From Faecalibacter rhinopitheci (GTDB taxonomy: Bacteria; Bacteroidota; Bacteroidia; Flavobacteriales; Weeksellaceae), in the NCBI RefSeq assembly GCF_015234135.1, contig NZ_JADGIK010000005.1, positions 222,216 to 286,215 on the forward strand: 64,000 bases of DNA, given 5' to 3'. Every line of letters begins with the position of its first letter. The first letter of the stretch is position 1. Below, piece after piece: positions 18,123 to 27,261 of this stretch. A program made the position numbers and the translations under genes. The notes beneath the pieces were generated by a model. It saw only the letters and a program-made list of their open reading frames with translations, did no database searches and was not told where the DNA came from.

Positions 18123-19418
18123 TTATTTATCTTTATCAGGTTTAATTCGCTGATCAAAATAGAACAAGATTATACCTACAAGTATTATACCTAATCCAAA
18201 TAAACTTTCTTTCGGTTTAGATTGTAAAACAAAATAACAAATGTATAAACTAAAGAGTAAAAATACAGTAGGCAAAACATAAAACAATTTTGACCGAATG
18301 ATGATTAAATCTTTGGATTTTATAAAGAAAGCTGTTGATATTGCTAAGGTTGCTAAAATTTGTAAAACAAATGATGTGTACGTAAAAATCACTTCAAAAT
18401 CAACTGTAAAAATTAAACCAATACTAATACATGCATGCACCCAAATAGCACGAATGGGAATTCCATTTTTACTTTCTGGAGCCATAAAGTTCCATAATTT
18501 ATTTTCTTTTGCTGTGGCTTGGGTTAAGCGAGATCCAATCCATAAATACCCACTAACCGTAGCAACAAGTTGCAAGGCGATAAAAAAACTAACCCATTTT
18601 ACTCCATTCTCACCTAAAACATTTGCAAAAGCAATATTGGCAACATCTTCTTGGTACGCTAAACTTTCAACAGATGCGTGTTTTATAAAAACATAATTTA
18701 ACAAGACATAAACAATTGTCACGAAAACAACACCGATAAACAAAGCTTTTGGAAGATTAATTTTAGGATTTTTAATCTCAGAAAAAATGTACGAAACAGA
18801 ATTCCACCCTGTATAGGCAAACGTAACATACACTAAAGAAGTTGCAAAAGCAGGCAATAATAATTCGTCCGTCCAACTATCGTCTAATAAAATAGAATTT
18901 TGAGGAATAGATGGCACAAAATAAATTCCTAAACCAATGAGTAATAATATAAAAACAACTTTAAGAATAGTGAATACATTTTGAAAATGACTACTTAAAT
19001 TCAAACTATACGATTGAAAAAGTGCAACAATCAAAATAATTCCGACTGCATATTCTTTTCCTAAATCCAAGCCAAAAACATTCAAATATTTAAGCATTGC
19101 TAAAGCCGCTAAAGAAATGGGAGCTGAAAAACCAACAAACAAGGAAACCCAACTGGATAAATATCCTAAGACTGGATGATAAGTACGAGAAAGATAAATG
19201 TAATCTCCTCCGGATTCTTTGAATTTTGAGGCTAATTCTGAATAAATAAAAGCACCAATCAAGGCTAAAAATCCACCAATTGTCCACAACAATAAAATCG
19301 TATAAGTGTTTTTTAAATCCCCAATCTGGTAACCTAAGCTAGTGAAAACACCCGTTCCAATCATATTTGAAACTACCAAAGCGGTGGCAGTTTTCCATCC
19401 TATTTTTAGTTTTCCCAT
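18123..19418 (-). CDS. APC-superfamily amino acid permease
   Basis: A 431-residue inner-membrane protein with about twelve hydrophobic segments. The first one carries the substrate-binding motif VSNMIGTGVFTSLG, and the AYTGWNSVSYIFSEIKNPKINLPKAL segment is the usual APC TM6/loop signature. It imports or exchanges amino acids. It lies downstream of a TonB receptor that is headed by a SAM-I riboswitch, with no strong terminator between, so methionine or a related compound is the favoured substrate (inference). The next gene follows after 3 bases. Confidence 0.88.
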   Translation of the reverse strand: MGKLKIGWKTATALVVSNMIGTGVFTSLGYQIGDLKNTYTILLLWTIGGFLALIGAFIYSELASKFKESGGDYIYLSRTYHPVLGYLSSWVSLFVGFSAPISLAALAMLKYLNVFGLDLGKEYAVGIILIVALFQSYSLNLSSHFQNVFTILKVVFILLLIGLGIYFVPSIPQNSILLDDSWTDELLLPAFATSLVYVTFAYTGWNSVSYIFSEIKNPKINLPKALFIGVVFVTIVYVLLNYVFIKHASVESLAYQEDVANIAFANVLGENGVKWVSFFIALQLVATVSGYLWIGSRLTQATAKENKLWNFMAPESKNGIPIRAIWVHACISIGLIFTVDFEVIFTYTSFVLQILATLAISTAFFIKSKDLIIIRSKLFYVLPTVFLLFSLYICYFVLQSKPKESLFGLGIILVGIILFYFDQRIKPDKDK

Positions 19419-19433
19419 TCGTTTAAAAATAAA

Positions 19434-19481
19434 ATCGTGTCATTTATTGACTTATAAAAAATACAATTAAAATGACACGAT
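19434..19481 (-). promoter_or_regulatory. Inverted repeat between receptor and permease genes
   Basis: A 12-bp perfect inverted repeat (19434-19445 with 19470-19481) with a 24-nt loop lies in the 82-bp gap. On the minus strand it is followed by TTTTATTTTTAAA, so it could be a weak terminator, a processing site or an mRNA 3' stabiliser that lowers permease expression relative to the receptor. Confidence 0.5.
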
Positions 19482-19500
19482 AAAAAATGATTATATTGGG

Positions 19501-21891
19501 TTAAAAGTTAAAATTTAATCGAGCAAAATAATATGCTCCTGTCACACCCATTTGTACGGGAGCGTATTGAAATACGCCGTAATATGAATTTTCATACACT
19601 TGTTTGTCAGGATAAATATTAAAGATATTATTCGCTCCAATTGTTAAGTTCACATTCTTGGTCAAATTGTAACCAATCGAAGCATCCGTCACCACTTTTC
19701 CGCTATGCTCTTGCACACTTCCCCATGGATATCCATCTTTTGTCACTTGTCCGAAATAGGTATTTCGAACCAAGAAATTAAATCGATCAATTGAATATCC
19801 TAAATTTAAAGTTCCTTTGACTTTTGGCGATAACGATTCAATGATATTAACTTGGTCAGGACCAAAATATTGATTATAATCTACCGATAATGAACTTGGG
19901 AAATGATAGTTGACAATTTTAGTTTCGTTTACATTGGCCGATAAATTGGCATTAAAATTTCCTTTGCCCCATCGCGTTTGGTAAGAAACGACTAAATCAA
20001 TCCCTTTAGTCTCGGTGTCGATTGCATTCGAGAAAATACGAGCAGCATCCACACCATTTTCTTCTAAAACAGGATCTGTAATATCTGATGTTAACACGAT
20101 ACGATCATCTACTTTAATAAAATATCCATCTAAGGTGATAAATAATTTAGAGGTTGGTCTAAAGGTTAATCCCAAAGAATAATTGATCGATTGTTCTTCT
20201 TTTAATTTATCTAAACCGATTACATTTTGAGCGATATTTGATGCATTACGAATAATTCCTTTCGTCACTAACTGCTGTGTTCCGTCATCGTTAACGTATA
20301 AATCCGTATACGAATTACTGAAATATTTTTGTTGTAATGATGGTGCTCGGAAACCTGTGGAAACTGCTCCACGAACCGAATATCCTTTGGCATATTCATA
20401 ACGCAAAGCTAATTTACCATTGATGGTATTTCCGAAATCCGAGTAATTCTCGAATCGCCCTGCTATGTCCGCTGTAAAGTTTCCGAATTGTAAACCTAAA
20501 TCTGCATATGCAGCAACAGAATGACGATCCCCTTTTACCGCATTATCTGGTGAAAATCCGACAAAAGATTGAGATCCACCATCGATATAAGATCCTTCTT
20601 CACCGGCTTCGATTTGGTATTTTTCGTAGCGGTATTCCCCACCAAAAGCGATATTGATGTTCGAATTAATTTTTTTTGAAAAATCTAAATTGACAGTATT
20701 TTGCAAGAAACTGTGTTTCCCTGCGTAAAAAGATGTTGGCGAATCAGTACCTAAAGAATAATTGACTGTATTATCGACATTATATTTGAACTCATTGAAT
20801 CCAAAAGTATTGGATAAATCAATGTTCCAATGATTTAACGTTTTATAACGTAATCCTGTGGAATTCGAATAATCATTGACATTTGAATTTAAAACAGCTT
20901 GAAATCCATTTGGGTAAATGGTTTTCGAAGTATCCGGAACCTCACTTGGTAAACGACGGAAACCGAAACCTTTCCCTTGTCGTAAACTTACACCTCCAAA
21001 TGTATACAGTTCTAACTGATCGGCTAATTCCGTTTCTGCATTCACAAAAAATTGTTGATTACTAATTTGTGCATCTCCAATTTGGAATCTAAAATCTTTA
21101 CGAGATAATCCATTTGCAGCTATAATGTCATCATCATTCGCACGCGCTCCAGCAGGATCATCCGCAAAATCATAAGCGAAATTATCTCCATAAATATCTA
21201 AATTATGATCACCAGTTCGAGTTGTTTTCTTACGTTCAGAAACGACTGCTGAAAAAACAATTGATCCATTTTCCCCTAATTTAGCACCATAACTTCCGTT
21301 AAAGTTATATGTTTCACCATCACCTTTAGACGTTTGTCCATATGTTAATGATGCATCTCCTCCGGGTGTATTTTTTAATACAATATTGATGACCCCTGCA
21401 ATGGCATCTGAACCATATTGCGCGGCTGCACCGTCACGTAAAACTTCTATATTTTTTATGGCCGAAATTGGAATAGCGCCTAAGTCTGTTCCAACCGAAC
21501 CATTTCCAACTGTATTTTGATAATTGACCAATGATGTAGTATGGCGACGTTTTCCGTTGATTAAAACTAAGACTTGATCTGGACCCATTCCACGTAATGT
21601 AACTGGGTCAATATGTTCTGTACCATCTGATGAAGATTGGCGCACAGAATTAAATGAAGGAATTACATAATTTAAGATATCATTTAACGTTAATTGTGGG
21701 GCTTGTTGAATCAGTTCTTCCACTTGAATAACATCGACAGGAACTGCAGAATTCACCACTGTACGGTTATTGTTTCGATTTCCTACTAATACAACCTCAT
21801 CTAATGAATTATTTTCTTCCAATTCTTGTGCAAATATTGCTGTACTTGCCACAAAAGCTAGAGTAGCAAGTAAAAATTTGTTTCTTTTCAT
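19501..21891 (-). CDS. TonB-dependent receptor under SAM-I riboswitch control
   Basis: A 796-residue outer-membrane receptor. Signal peptide about 1-21 (ending AIFAQ), TonB-box-like region about 28-36 (LDEVVLVG), plug about 40-175 with VTLRGMGPDQVLVLINGKRRH and LRDGAAAQYGSDAIAGVINI, then a 22-strand-type barrel ending FARLNFNF. It imports a scarce nutrient across the outer membrane using TonB energy. The leader 21970-22067 is a SAM-binding aptamer, so expression should fall when SAM is plentiful; this points to methionine or a methionine precursor or peptide as cargo (inference). Downstream are an amino acid permease and a small exported protein. Confidence 0.9.
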   Translation of the reverse strand: MKRNKFLLATLAFVASTAIFAQELEENNSLDEVVLVGNRNNNRTVVNSAVPVDVIQVEELIQQAPQLTLNDILNYVIPSFNSVRQSSSDGTEHIDPVTLRGMGPDQVLVLINGKRRHTTSLVNYQNTVGNGSVGTDLGAIPISAIKNIEVLRDGAAAQYGSDAIAGVINIVLKNTPGGDASLTYGQTSKGDGETYNFNGSYGAKLGENGSIVFSAVVSERKKTTRTGDHNLDIYGDNFAYDFADDPAGARANDDDIIAANGLSRKDFRFQIGDAQISNQQFFVNAETELADQLELYTFGGVSLRQGKGFGFRRLPSEVPDTSKTIYPNGFQAVLNSNVNDYSNSTGLRYKTLNHWNIDLSNTFGFNEFKYNVDNTVNYSLGTDSPTSFYAGKHSFLQNTVNLDFSKKINSNINIAFGGEYRYEKYQIEAGEEGSYIDGGSQSFVGFSPDNAVKGDRHSVAAYADLGLQFGNFTADIAGRFENYSDFGNTINGKLALRYEYAKGYSVRGAVSTGFRAPSLQQKYFSNSYTDLYVNDDGTQQLVTKGIIRNASNIAQNVIGLDKLKEEQSINYSLGLTFRPTSKLFITLDGYFIKVDDRIVLTSDITDPVLEENGVDAARIFSNAIDTETKGIDLVVSYQTRWGKGNFNANLSANVNETKIVNYHFPSSLSVDYNQYFGPDQVNIIESLSPKVKGTLNLGYSIDRFNFLVRNTYFGQVTKDGYPWGSVQEHSGKVVTDASIGYNLTKNVNLTIGANNIFNIYPDKQVYENSYYGVFQYAPVQMGVTGAYYFARLNFNF

Positions 21892-21969
21892 CTTTATTAA
21901 AATCTTAATAAATCAAGAAATCGAAACCTTAAATAAAAAGTCTGTAGGAATTTGTTTTGAAATTCACCA

Positions 21970-22067
21970 CTCATCTTTCCCTTTTTAAGGTTGGAATTAG
22001 CACCTTGATAAATACATCCGGTTGCTAAGGTTTCATCGGGCCAAATCCCTCCACCTTTCTTGATAAG
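21970..22067 (-). promoter_or_regulatory. SAM-I (S-box) riboswitch aptamer
   Basis: Reading the minus strand, the conserved S-box blocks appear in order: CTTATCAAGA, AGGTGGAGGGA, GGCCCGATGAAACC, GCAACC, GGTGCTAATTCC and GATGAG. The first six and last six bases pair (one G-U) to form P1, and the GATGAAACC and GCAACC blocks are the SAM-pocket sequences. The element ends 78 bases before the receptor ATG. I see no classical terminator in that space, so control may act on translation. The sequence match alone is strong. Confidence 0.95.
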
Positions 22068-22073
22068 TTGCTG

Positions 22074-22103
22074 CAAAGTTATATAAAATAACGTATATTC
22101 AAA
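22074..22103 (-). promoter_or_regulatory. Bacteroidota-type promoter for the SAM-riboswitch transcript
   Basis: On the minus strand TTTG (22103-22100), 18 bases, then TAACTTTG (22081-22074) match the TTTG/TAnnTTTG consensus of Bacteroidota. The predicted transcription start falls at about 22068, exactly where the aptamer begins. Confidence 0.8.
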
Positions 22104-22118
22104 ATAACTCTAGTAATT

Positions 22119-22724
22119 TTATAGATTTTGTAGTAAGATCTGAATATCAAAAGTTTGCGCCTCCTCAAAATTCATCATGGCATTGATTCTTTTGAAAGAA
22201 TAATATTTGCTTAAGTCACGTATTTTTAAATTTTTTTTCTTGATTTTCCCCTCATCAATTAATGACGCCTGCATTGTCCCATTTAATAAACTTGTGGTAG
22301 GAGTATGCCATTCTACCCCATCAAAAAAGATTAAATTGGTATAAGTTGTATCTGTAATATAATTTGCCCGAACTAAAACTAAATCGTCGCATTGAGTTTC
22401 TTTTAAATATAAATCAAAAAACCAACGATCTGCATATTTGTAGCCGTAAGTTATTTCACGATCAAGATGATATAATGCTATTTTTTGAATTGGTTTAATT
22501 TGATACGGAATTATTTCAATCAGCGTAATTTCTTTTGCATATTCTACTCTAACCTTAAATTTTCCTATTTTTTTATCTTCAGGAATTTCAATCGCTTCTT
22601 CCAAACTGATAAAAGGCGCATCTGGAAAATGTACAACGCGTGTATTTTCAAACCTTGCTTGGTGATAAGTAAGGTTTCTTAGTTTTCCGTCTAATAGACA
22701 GATGGTTTCAATAAATTGGAACAT
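22119..22724 (-). CDS. pabC: Aminotransferase class IV, aminodeoxychorismate lyase-like
   Basis: A 201-residue PLP-dependent fold-type IV protein. The sequence has the DLVLVRANYITDTTYTNLIFFDGVEWHTPTTSLLNGTMQASLID stretch, matching the class IV pattern in which E/D-x-x-x-SNLF is here TDTTYTNLIF and the T-P-x-L-x-G-x-x-R loop is altered. It is shorter than typical PabC (about 270), as in several Bacteroidota. It overlaps pabB by 17 bases, so it most likely cleaves aminodeoxychorismate to p-aminobenzoate for folate synthesis. Confidence 0.8.
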   Translation of the reverse strand: MFQFIETICLLDGKLRNLTYHQARFENTRVVHFPDAPFISLEEAIEIPEDKKIGKFKVRVEYAKEITLIEIIPYQIKPIQKIALYHLDREITYGYKYADRWFFDLYLKETQCDDLVLVRANYITDTTYTNLIFFDGVEWHTPTTSLLNGTMQASLIDEGKIKKKNLKIRDLSKYYSFKRINAMMNFEEAQTFDIQILLQNL

Positions 22725-23667
22725 ATACTTTTTGGATCATTTCATTATATTCATTTTCGCAATTACTTTTTGCAGTAATTCCGCCACCACTTTTAAAAAT
22801 TAGGTGATTATTTTCTTTTTCAATAAATCGAATCATTACTGCAGAATCAACATTTTTACCATCAAAAATGCCAAAAACTCCAGTGTAAAAATTTCTGTTA
22901 TAATTTTCGGCTCTTAAAATAATTTCTACCGTTTTCTTTTTTGGAGCACCACAAATAGATCCGGCCGGTAATAATTTATCGAAAATAGTTCCGATTTCTG
23001 AATAATAATTTTCGCCTAAATCTCCGCTAATTTCTGAACTGACTTGTAACAAAGTTTTATCATTTGTTTTTAATTCATCAATATAGCGATATTTATTAAC
23101 AGTAACATTTTGAGCAACTAAGCTTAAATCATTTCGAATTAAATCTACAATAGTTGCATGTTCTGCGGCTTCTTTTTCGTCTTCTAAAATAATTTTTTCT
23201 GCATTTGTAATTGATGCATCTATTGTGCCTTTCATAGGAAAAGAGCTTATTTTCCCTTGGTTGATTTGTACAAAAGTTTCAGGTGAAAAACATACAAATT
23301 GATTCTTATAATTCAGCTTATATTTCGCTTGAGTAAAATGATAAATTTCCTGAAATGATAAATTAATTTCTATCGGTGTTGCACATGTTAAATTGGTAAG
23401 ATATGAATTTCCTAATCTTAAATTTTCGTGTACGATTTTAAATTGTTTTATATATTCAGAATAAGGAATAGGATTTCTCAGAAAACTATATTGCTTAGGA
23501 TCTGTATTTTTTTTTGGCGTATGAAAACAGAATTGAATATCATCTGATAATTCACTTATTGGAATGACCTCGCCATTTTCTTTGAGAAAATCAATCATAA
23601 AGAAAAAGGGAACTTTTTGAGCTCCCAATTCATTCATTTGTTCAAAAATCAAATGTTTAGCTAACAT
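22708..23667 (-). CDS. pabB: Aminodeoxychorismate synthase component I
   Basis: A 319-residue chorismate-binding enzyme, the short form without the full N-terminal regulatory domain. Landmarks: FVCFSPETFVQ, FPMKGTIDA, EHATIVDLIRNDLS, PAGSICGAPKKKTVEII and FYTGVFGIFDG, all of the anthranilate/aminodeoxychorismate synthase family. The KGTI variant (instead of TGTR) is typical of PabB. It aminates chorismate with ammonia supplied by PabA, which is not in this window. Overlaps pabC, so the two are co-expressed for p-aminobenzoate synthesis. Confidence 0.9.
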   Translation of the reverse strand: MLAKHLIFEQMNELGAQKVPFFFMIDFLKENGEVIPISELSDDIQFCFHTPKKNTDPKQYSFLRNPIPYSEYIKQFKIVHENLRLGNSYLTNLTCATPIEINLSFQEIYHFTQAKYKLNYKNQFVCFSPETFVQINQGKISSFPMKGTIDASITNAEKIILEDEKEAAEHATIVDLIRNDLSLVAQNVTVNKYRYIDELKTNDKTLLQVSSEISGDLGENYYSEIGTIFDKLLPAGSICGAPKKKTVEIILRAENYNRNFYTGVFGIFDGKNVDSAVMIRFIEKENNHLIFKSGGGITAKSNCENEYNEMIQKVYVPIY

Positions 23668-23688
23668 TCTATAAAAATATTATAATTA

Positions 23689-24429
23689 TTAAGATTGCCC
23701 AATAGTATCAATTTCATTTTTATCATCTGTTAGTAAAATATCTTTTACTAATAAATAGGCCATGATATATGCAATAGGAATTGAAGCGAAAACACCTATT
23801 AAACATAAATAAGTTCCTATTTGAGAGATGATAGAAAATAGAAGTACGAAAAGTAATAGATACCAAAAATTATTTTTATTAATATTAATACACACTTTTA
23901 TACTCTCTAATACTCCTATATTTCCGTAATATATAACATATGGTACTAAAAATACAATAGCAGAAACGACAATTCCTAAGATTATAATTACAGGAAAGAT
24001 AGCAAATAATGAGATGCCAAAAAATGGTACCATATCTGCATTAAGTTGCATCATACTTCCTACTCCGCCTAGTATAATAATGGGAATAAACAAAATGATG
24101 ATAAGACCTAAGAATAAAAGTAATAGAGGAATAAATTTGGTCCATTGTTTAAATCCTATAAAAAAATCGTTAAATACAAATTCTTCATTATTTTCTATTT
24201 TATCAATTACATGTCCATAACCCATTTGCAACGGAAACATAATAAAATAAGGACCAACAATTGTAATGGCTGAGACTAAGGATAAAATCATTGAAACAAA
24301 AGCAAATAGCATAAATTGTAACCAATGCTGGCTAAATATTGAAAAAGATTGATTTAAATAATCTCCAATTCTTATATCAACTTGGTTTGTTTTTGCTCTT
24401 TGTAATTTAACGGAATCTAAAGTTCTCAT
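23689..24429 (-). CDS. Multi-pass membrane protein, unknown function
   Basis: A 246-residue inner-membrane protein with about five to six long hydrophobic segments after a charged N-terminal 30 residues. The layout, including VGPYFIMFPLQMGYGHVIDKIENNEEF, resembles DUF975-like or glycerophosphodiesterase-membrane-domain proteins of Bacteroidota. No catalytic motif is visible. It lies 21 bases upstream of pabB on the same strand and may be co-transcribed, though the functional link is unclear. Confidence 0.72.
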   Translation of the reverse strand: MRTLDSVKLQRAKTNQVDIRIGDYLNQSFSIFSQHWLQFMLFAFVSMILSLVSAITIVGPYFIMFPLQMGYGHVIDKIENNEEFVFNDFFIGFKQWTKFIPLLLLFLGLIIILFIPIIILGGVGSMMQLNADMVPFFGISLFAIFPVIIILGIVVSAIVFLVPYVIYYGNIGVLESIKVCININKNNFWYLLLFVLLFSIISQIGTYLCLIGVFASIPIAYIMAYLLVKDILLTDDKNEIDTIGQS

Positions 24430-24507
24430 CTTTGTTATAAATTTTTGGTTTTAAAAAATGTAAATTTGCAGTATAAGTCGTCTAAAAAATTAATTCGTTA
24501 CAGACAT

Positions 24508-25080
24508 ATGAATCCAACAGAATTATTAGATCTAATACAATCAAGAAGATCTGTATTTCCTCCTCAATATAATCAAGAAGAAATTACAAAAGAAGAATTA
24601 AATCAAATCTTTGAAGCTGCAAATTGGGCACCATCACACAAAAAGACAGAGCCGTGGCGTTTTGTTGTATTAGAAGGTCCTGCAAAAGATCGTTTCCGTG
24701 AATATGTAAAACGTATTTATGTGCAATCTACTCCACCTGAAGATTTGAGTGATCGTAAAATTAATGCATTAATTGAGAAATGTGATAAATCAAATAAAAT
24801 CATTTTAATCAATTTTGTAGATTCTTACAAAGTTCCTGAGTGGGAGGAATTAGCTGCAACTGCTATGGCTGTACAAAACATGTGGCTAATGGCCTCAGCT
24901 CTAAAAATTGGTGCGTACTGGTCATCACCATTAAATGTAATTTCTAATGCAGATGATTTTGTTCCAATGGAAGAAGGAGAAAAGTGTGTGGGAGTTTTCT
25001 ATATGGGTAAATATGATGGAGAATTACCAACTGCCATTCGCAAACCAGTTCAAGATAAAGTGAAATATTTAGAATTTTAA
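24508..25080 (+). CDS. Nitroreductase family protein
   Basis: A 190-residue FMN-dependent oxidoreductase. IQSRRSVFPPQYN at the N-terminus and EAANWAPSHKKTEPWRFVV supply the phosphate- and flavin-binding residues; ATAMAVQNMWLMASALKIGAYW is the dimer-core helix. The ATG at 24508 is chosen over an upstream TTG (24445) because only it gives the family N-terminus. Substrate cannot be told from sequence; members reduce nitroaromatics, quinones or flavins. A TAAATTTG element at 24461-24468 could be its promoter -7 box. Confidence 0.9.
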   Translation: MNPTELLDLIQSRRSVFPPQYNQEEITKEELNQIFEAANWAPSHKKTEPWRFVVLEGPAKDRFREYVKRIYVQSTPPEDLSDRKINALIEKCDKSNKIILINFVDSYKVPEWEELAATAMAVQNMWLMASALKIGAYWSSPLNVISNADDFVPMEEGEKCVGVFYMGKYDGELPTAIRKPVQDKVKYLEF

Positions 25081-25102
25081 TTTTTGAATGTTATTAAAAT
25101 AA

Positions 25103-25134
25103 AAAAGCTCAATCACTAGATTGAGCTTTTTCTA
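25103..25134. terminator. Bidirectional terminator
   Basis: A 12-bp perfect stem (AAAAGCTCAATC) with a 4-nt loop and T/A runs on both sides, between the convergent nitroreductase and DinB-like genes. Confidence 0.8.
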
Positions 25135-25137
25135 TTT

Positions 25138-25599
25138 TTAAAACGGAATATTCTTTTTTAAACTTAAAATATATCCCAAATGCATGGCTTCATGTATATT
25201 GTTGTATAAAATTGCATCTTCAATACAATTTAACTCAATACCAAATGAGGTCTGATATGTTCTATAACGAGATAATTTTTCTGCACGATAATCTTTGTGC
25301 AATTGCATTGGAGTAGACTCTAATAATTCTATTAGTTCTTTTACATCTTCTTCAGAACTTGAATTATTTCCGAAAGTTCCTTTTTTAAACATTCGGATAA
25401 ACTCCATATCGACTAACATTCTATTTTCTGAAAGATAATAATGTACTAATTGTTGTGTGGCTAAGACATGAGCGGCATTCCAAAAGATATTATTTTTATA
25501 TCCTACAGGAATGTACAACAACTGATCTAAAGTGTGTTGAGAAAGCTCATCAATTATCTCTCTTCTAATCTTATTTAGATAAATAATATGTTCCTCCAT
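25138..25599 (-). CDS. DinB-family protein
   Basis: A 153-residue four-helix-bundle protein of the DinB/YfiT metalloenzyme superfamily. The three likely metal-binding histidines are in FWNAAHVLATQQLVHYYL (residue about 44) and in the C-terminal NNIHEAMHLGYILSLKK segment. Members include bacillithiol- or mycothiol-dependent S-transferases, which would fit a bacillithiol-producing host, but many members have no known reaction. Single gene. Confidence 0.8.
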   Translation of the reverse strand: MEEHIIYLNKIRREIIDELSQHTLDQLLYIPVGYKNNIFWNAAHVLATQQLVHYYLSENRMLVDMEFIRMFKKGTFGNNSSSEEDVKELIELLESTPMQLHKDYRAEKLSRYRTYQTSFGIELNCIEDAILYNNIHEAMHLGYILSLKKNIPF

Positions 25600-25733
25600 A
25601 GTGAGATTTAAAAGTTAAAGATAACATAAATTACTTCTATTTATCAAAAAATAAGGCAAAAGAATTAAAATCACTATGATAGATTTTCTTAAGTTGTATG
25701 TTCTTAGTAATTTTGTAAAAATATAAATCAAAA

Positions 25734-26837
25734 ATGGCTTATACAAGAGATCAGATATATCAAGTCTTAGAAGAGCTGGGAATTCGTAACTGGATGCGTA
25801 ATGCACAAGTTATGGGTAATGATATCATTTTAGATATTGTTTCTCCTTCTCCAGCAATGCACGAAAGAAAGCGTTTAGAAATCGCCTTAAAAAATGCCTT
25901 CAAAGAAAATTTACCAGAAGCTAAATTAAAATTAACTATTTCAGTAGAAGCTGAACCTAAGGCAGAAGAAATTAAAGGTTCTGAACTACCAGGTGTTAAA
26001 AATATTATAGCAGTTGCTTCAGGGAAAGGAGGAGTTGGAAAGTCTACAGTTTCATCAAACCTAGCCATTAGTTTATCTAAAATGGGATTTAAGGTTGGAT
26101 TATTAGATGCCGATATCTACGGACCATCTATGCCAATTATGTTTGACTGTGAGGATGCTCGTCCTGTTTCTGTTGAAGTAAATGGAAAAACTAAAATCAA
26201 ACCAGTTGAATCTTACGGGATCAAAATTTTATCAATTGGATTTTTTGCAGATACAGACCAAGCTATTGTATGGCGTGGGCCAATGGCTGCAAAAGCTTTA
26301 AACCAAATGATTCGCGATGCACATTGGGGCGAATTAGATTTCTTAGTAATCGATTTACCTCCTGGAACTGGAGATATTCACCTATCTATCGTTCAACAAG
26401 TTCCAATTACTGGAGCCGTAGTTGTTTCAACACCTCAAAATATTGCTTTAGCAGATGCTAAAAAAGGGGTAGGAATGTTCCAAATGGAAGCTATTAATGT
26501 CCCAGTATTAGGAATTGTAGAAAATATGGCTTATTTTACACCTGCGGAATTACCAAATAATAAATATTATATTTTTGGACAGAATGGTGCTAAAAATTTA
26601 GCAGATCAAATTGGAGTACCTTTCTTAGGTGAAATTCCAATTGTTCAATCAATCCGAGAAGCTGCTGATGTTGGACGTCCTGCTGCATTACAAGAAAATA
26701 CTATTGTAGCTGATATCTATACTAATATTGCAAGAAATGCTGTAGCTAGCTTGGTAGAGCGTAATAACACGTTACCTCCTACAGAAGCTGTTCGTATTAC
26801 AACAATGGCGGGCTGTTCGTCTAATAACAATAAATAA
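25734..26837 (+). CDS. apbC: Mrp/NBP35-family iron-sulfur cluster carrier ATPase
   Basis: A 367-residue P-loop protein. N-terminal MIP18/DUF59 domain about 1-85, then the deviant Walker A ASGKGGVGKSTVSSNLA near residue 98, DADIYGPSMPIMF, and DLPPGTGDIHLSIVQ (Walker B/switch II). The family holds and delivers 4Fe-4S clusters. It is followed after 3 bases by a NifU-domain gene, a natural functional partner. The C-terminus carries only one cysteine (GCSSN), so the usual CxxC used for cluster binding in many Mrp proteins is not obvious at the end. Confidence 0.92.
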   Translation: MAYTRDQIYQVLEELGIRNWMRNAQVMGNDIILDIVSPSPAMHERKRLEIALKNAFKENLPEAKLKLTISVEAEPKAEEIKGSELPGVKNIIAVASGKGGVGKSTVSSNLAISLSKMGFKVGLLDADIYGPSMPIMFDCEDARPVSVEVNGKTKIKPVESYGIKILSIGFFADTDQAIVWRGPMAAKALNQMIRDAHWGELDFLVIDLPPGTGDIHLSIVQQVPITGAVVVSTPQNIALADAKKGVGMFQMEAINVPVLGIVENMAYFTPAELPNNKYYIFGQNGAKNLADQIGVPFLGEIPIVQSIREAADVGRPAALQENTIVADIYTNIARNAVASLVERNNTLPPTEAVRITTMAGCSSNNNK

Positions 26838-26840
26838 GAA

Positions 26841-27143
26841 ATGACTGCAGAAGAAAAATATTTAGAAGTAGAAAAAGCGTTAGCAGAAATTCGTCCTTTT
26901 TTAAATTCGGATGGAGGTGATATTGAATTATTATCTGTTGAAAATAACATAGTAAGAGTTCGTCTAACTGGTGCATGTATAGCTTGTTCAGTTAATCAAA
27001 TGACTTTAAAGTCAGGTGTAGAGATGACAATTAAAAAATATGTTCCAGAAATTGTTCAAGTAATTAATGTTTCGCCTTTAGAAACTTCTACTGAAGCAGT
27101 TGACATTGACAATCTTGATATAAATGATATTATAGAAGGATAA
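26841..27143 (+). CDS. NifU C-terminal-domain iron-sulfur scaffold protein
   Basis: A 100-residue protein that consists of a single NifU C-terminal domain. The cluster-binding motif is GACIACSVNQMTLKSGVE (CxxC near residue 50), preceded by RPFLNSDGGDIELL. It assembles or transfers Fe-S clusters and sits 3 bases behind the Mrp ATPase, so the two are co-translated. A very regular terminator follows. Confidence 0.92.
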   Translation: MTAEEKYLEVEKALAEIRPFLNSDGGDIELLSVENNIVRVRLTGACIACSVNQMTLKSGVEMTIKKYVPEIVQVINVSPLETSTEAVDIDNLDINDIIEG

Positions 27144-27172
27144 TATTATTTTAATAAAATAATAATATATTT

Positions 27173-27220
27173 AACTCGTTTTCAAATCACTTAATGGGAT
27201 TTTGAAAACGAGTTTTTTTT
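27173..27220 (+). terminator. Strong terminator after the Mrp-NifU operon
   Basis: A 14-bp perfect stem (27173-27186 with 27199-27212) with a 12-nt loop followed by eight T residues. The first codons of the longest frame for the next gene fall inside it, which supports the later ATG at 27262 as the true start. Confidence 0.9.
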
Positions 27221-27261
27221 TGGCAAACCTTTTGAATCTTATAAACCACAAATTATTAAAA

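Noticed and set aside
18298..18696. 132-codon plus-strand ORF opposite the APC permease
   Set aside because: Antisense shadow of a membrane protein gene with clear family motifs.
25760..26068. 102-codon minus-strand ORF opposite the Mrp gene
   Set aside because: Antisense shadow of a clearly conserved gene.
27202..27261. Longer start for the DUF3108 gene
   Set aside because: It lies within a strong terminator hairpin and would bury the signal peptide; ATG 27262 is a better fit.
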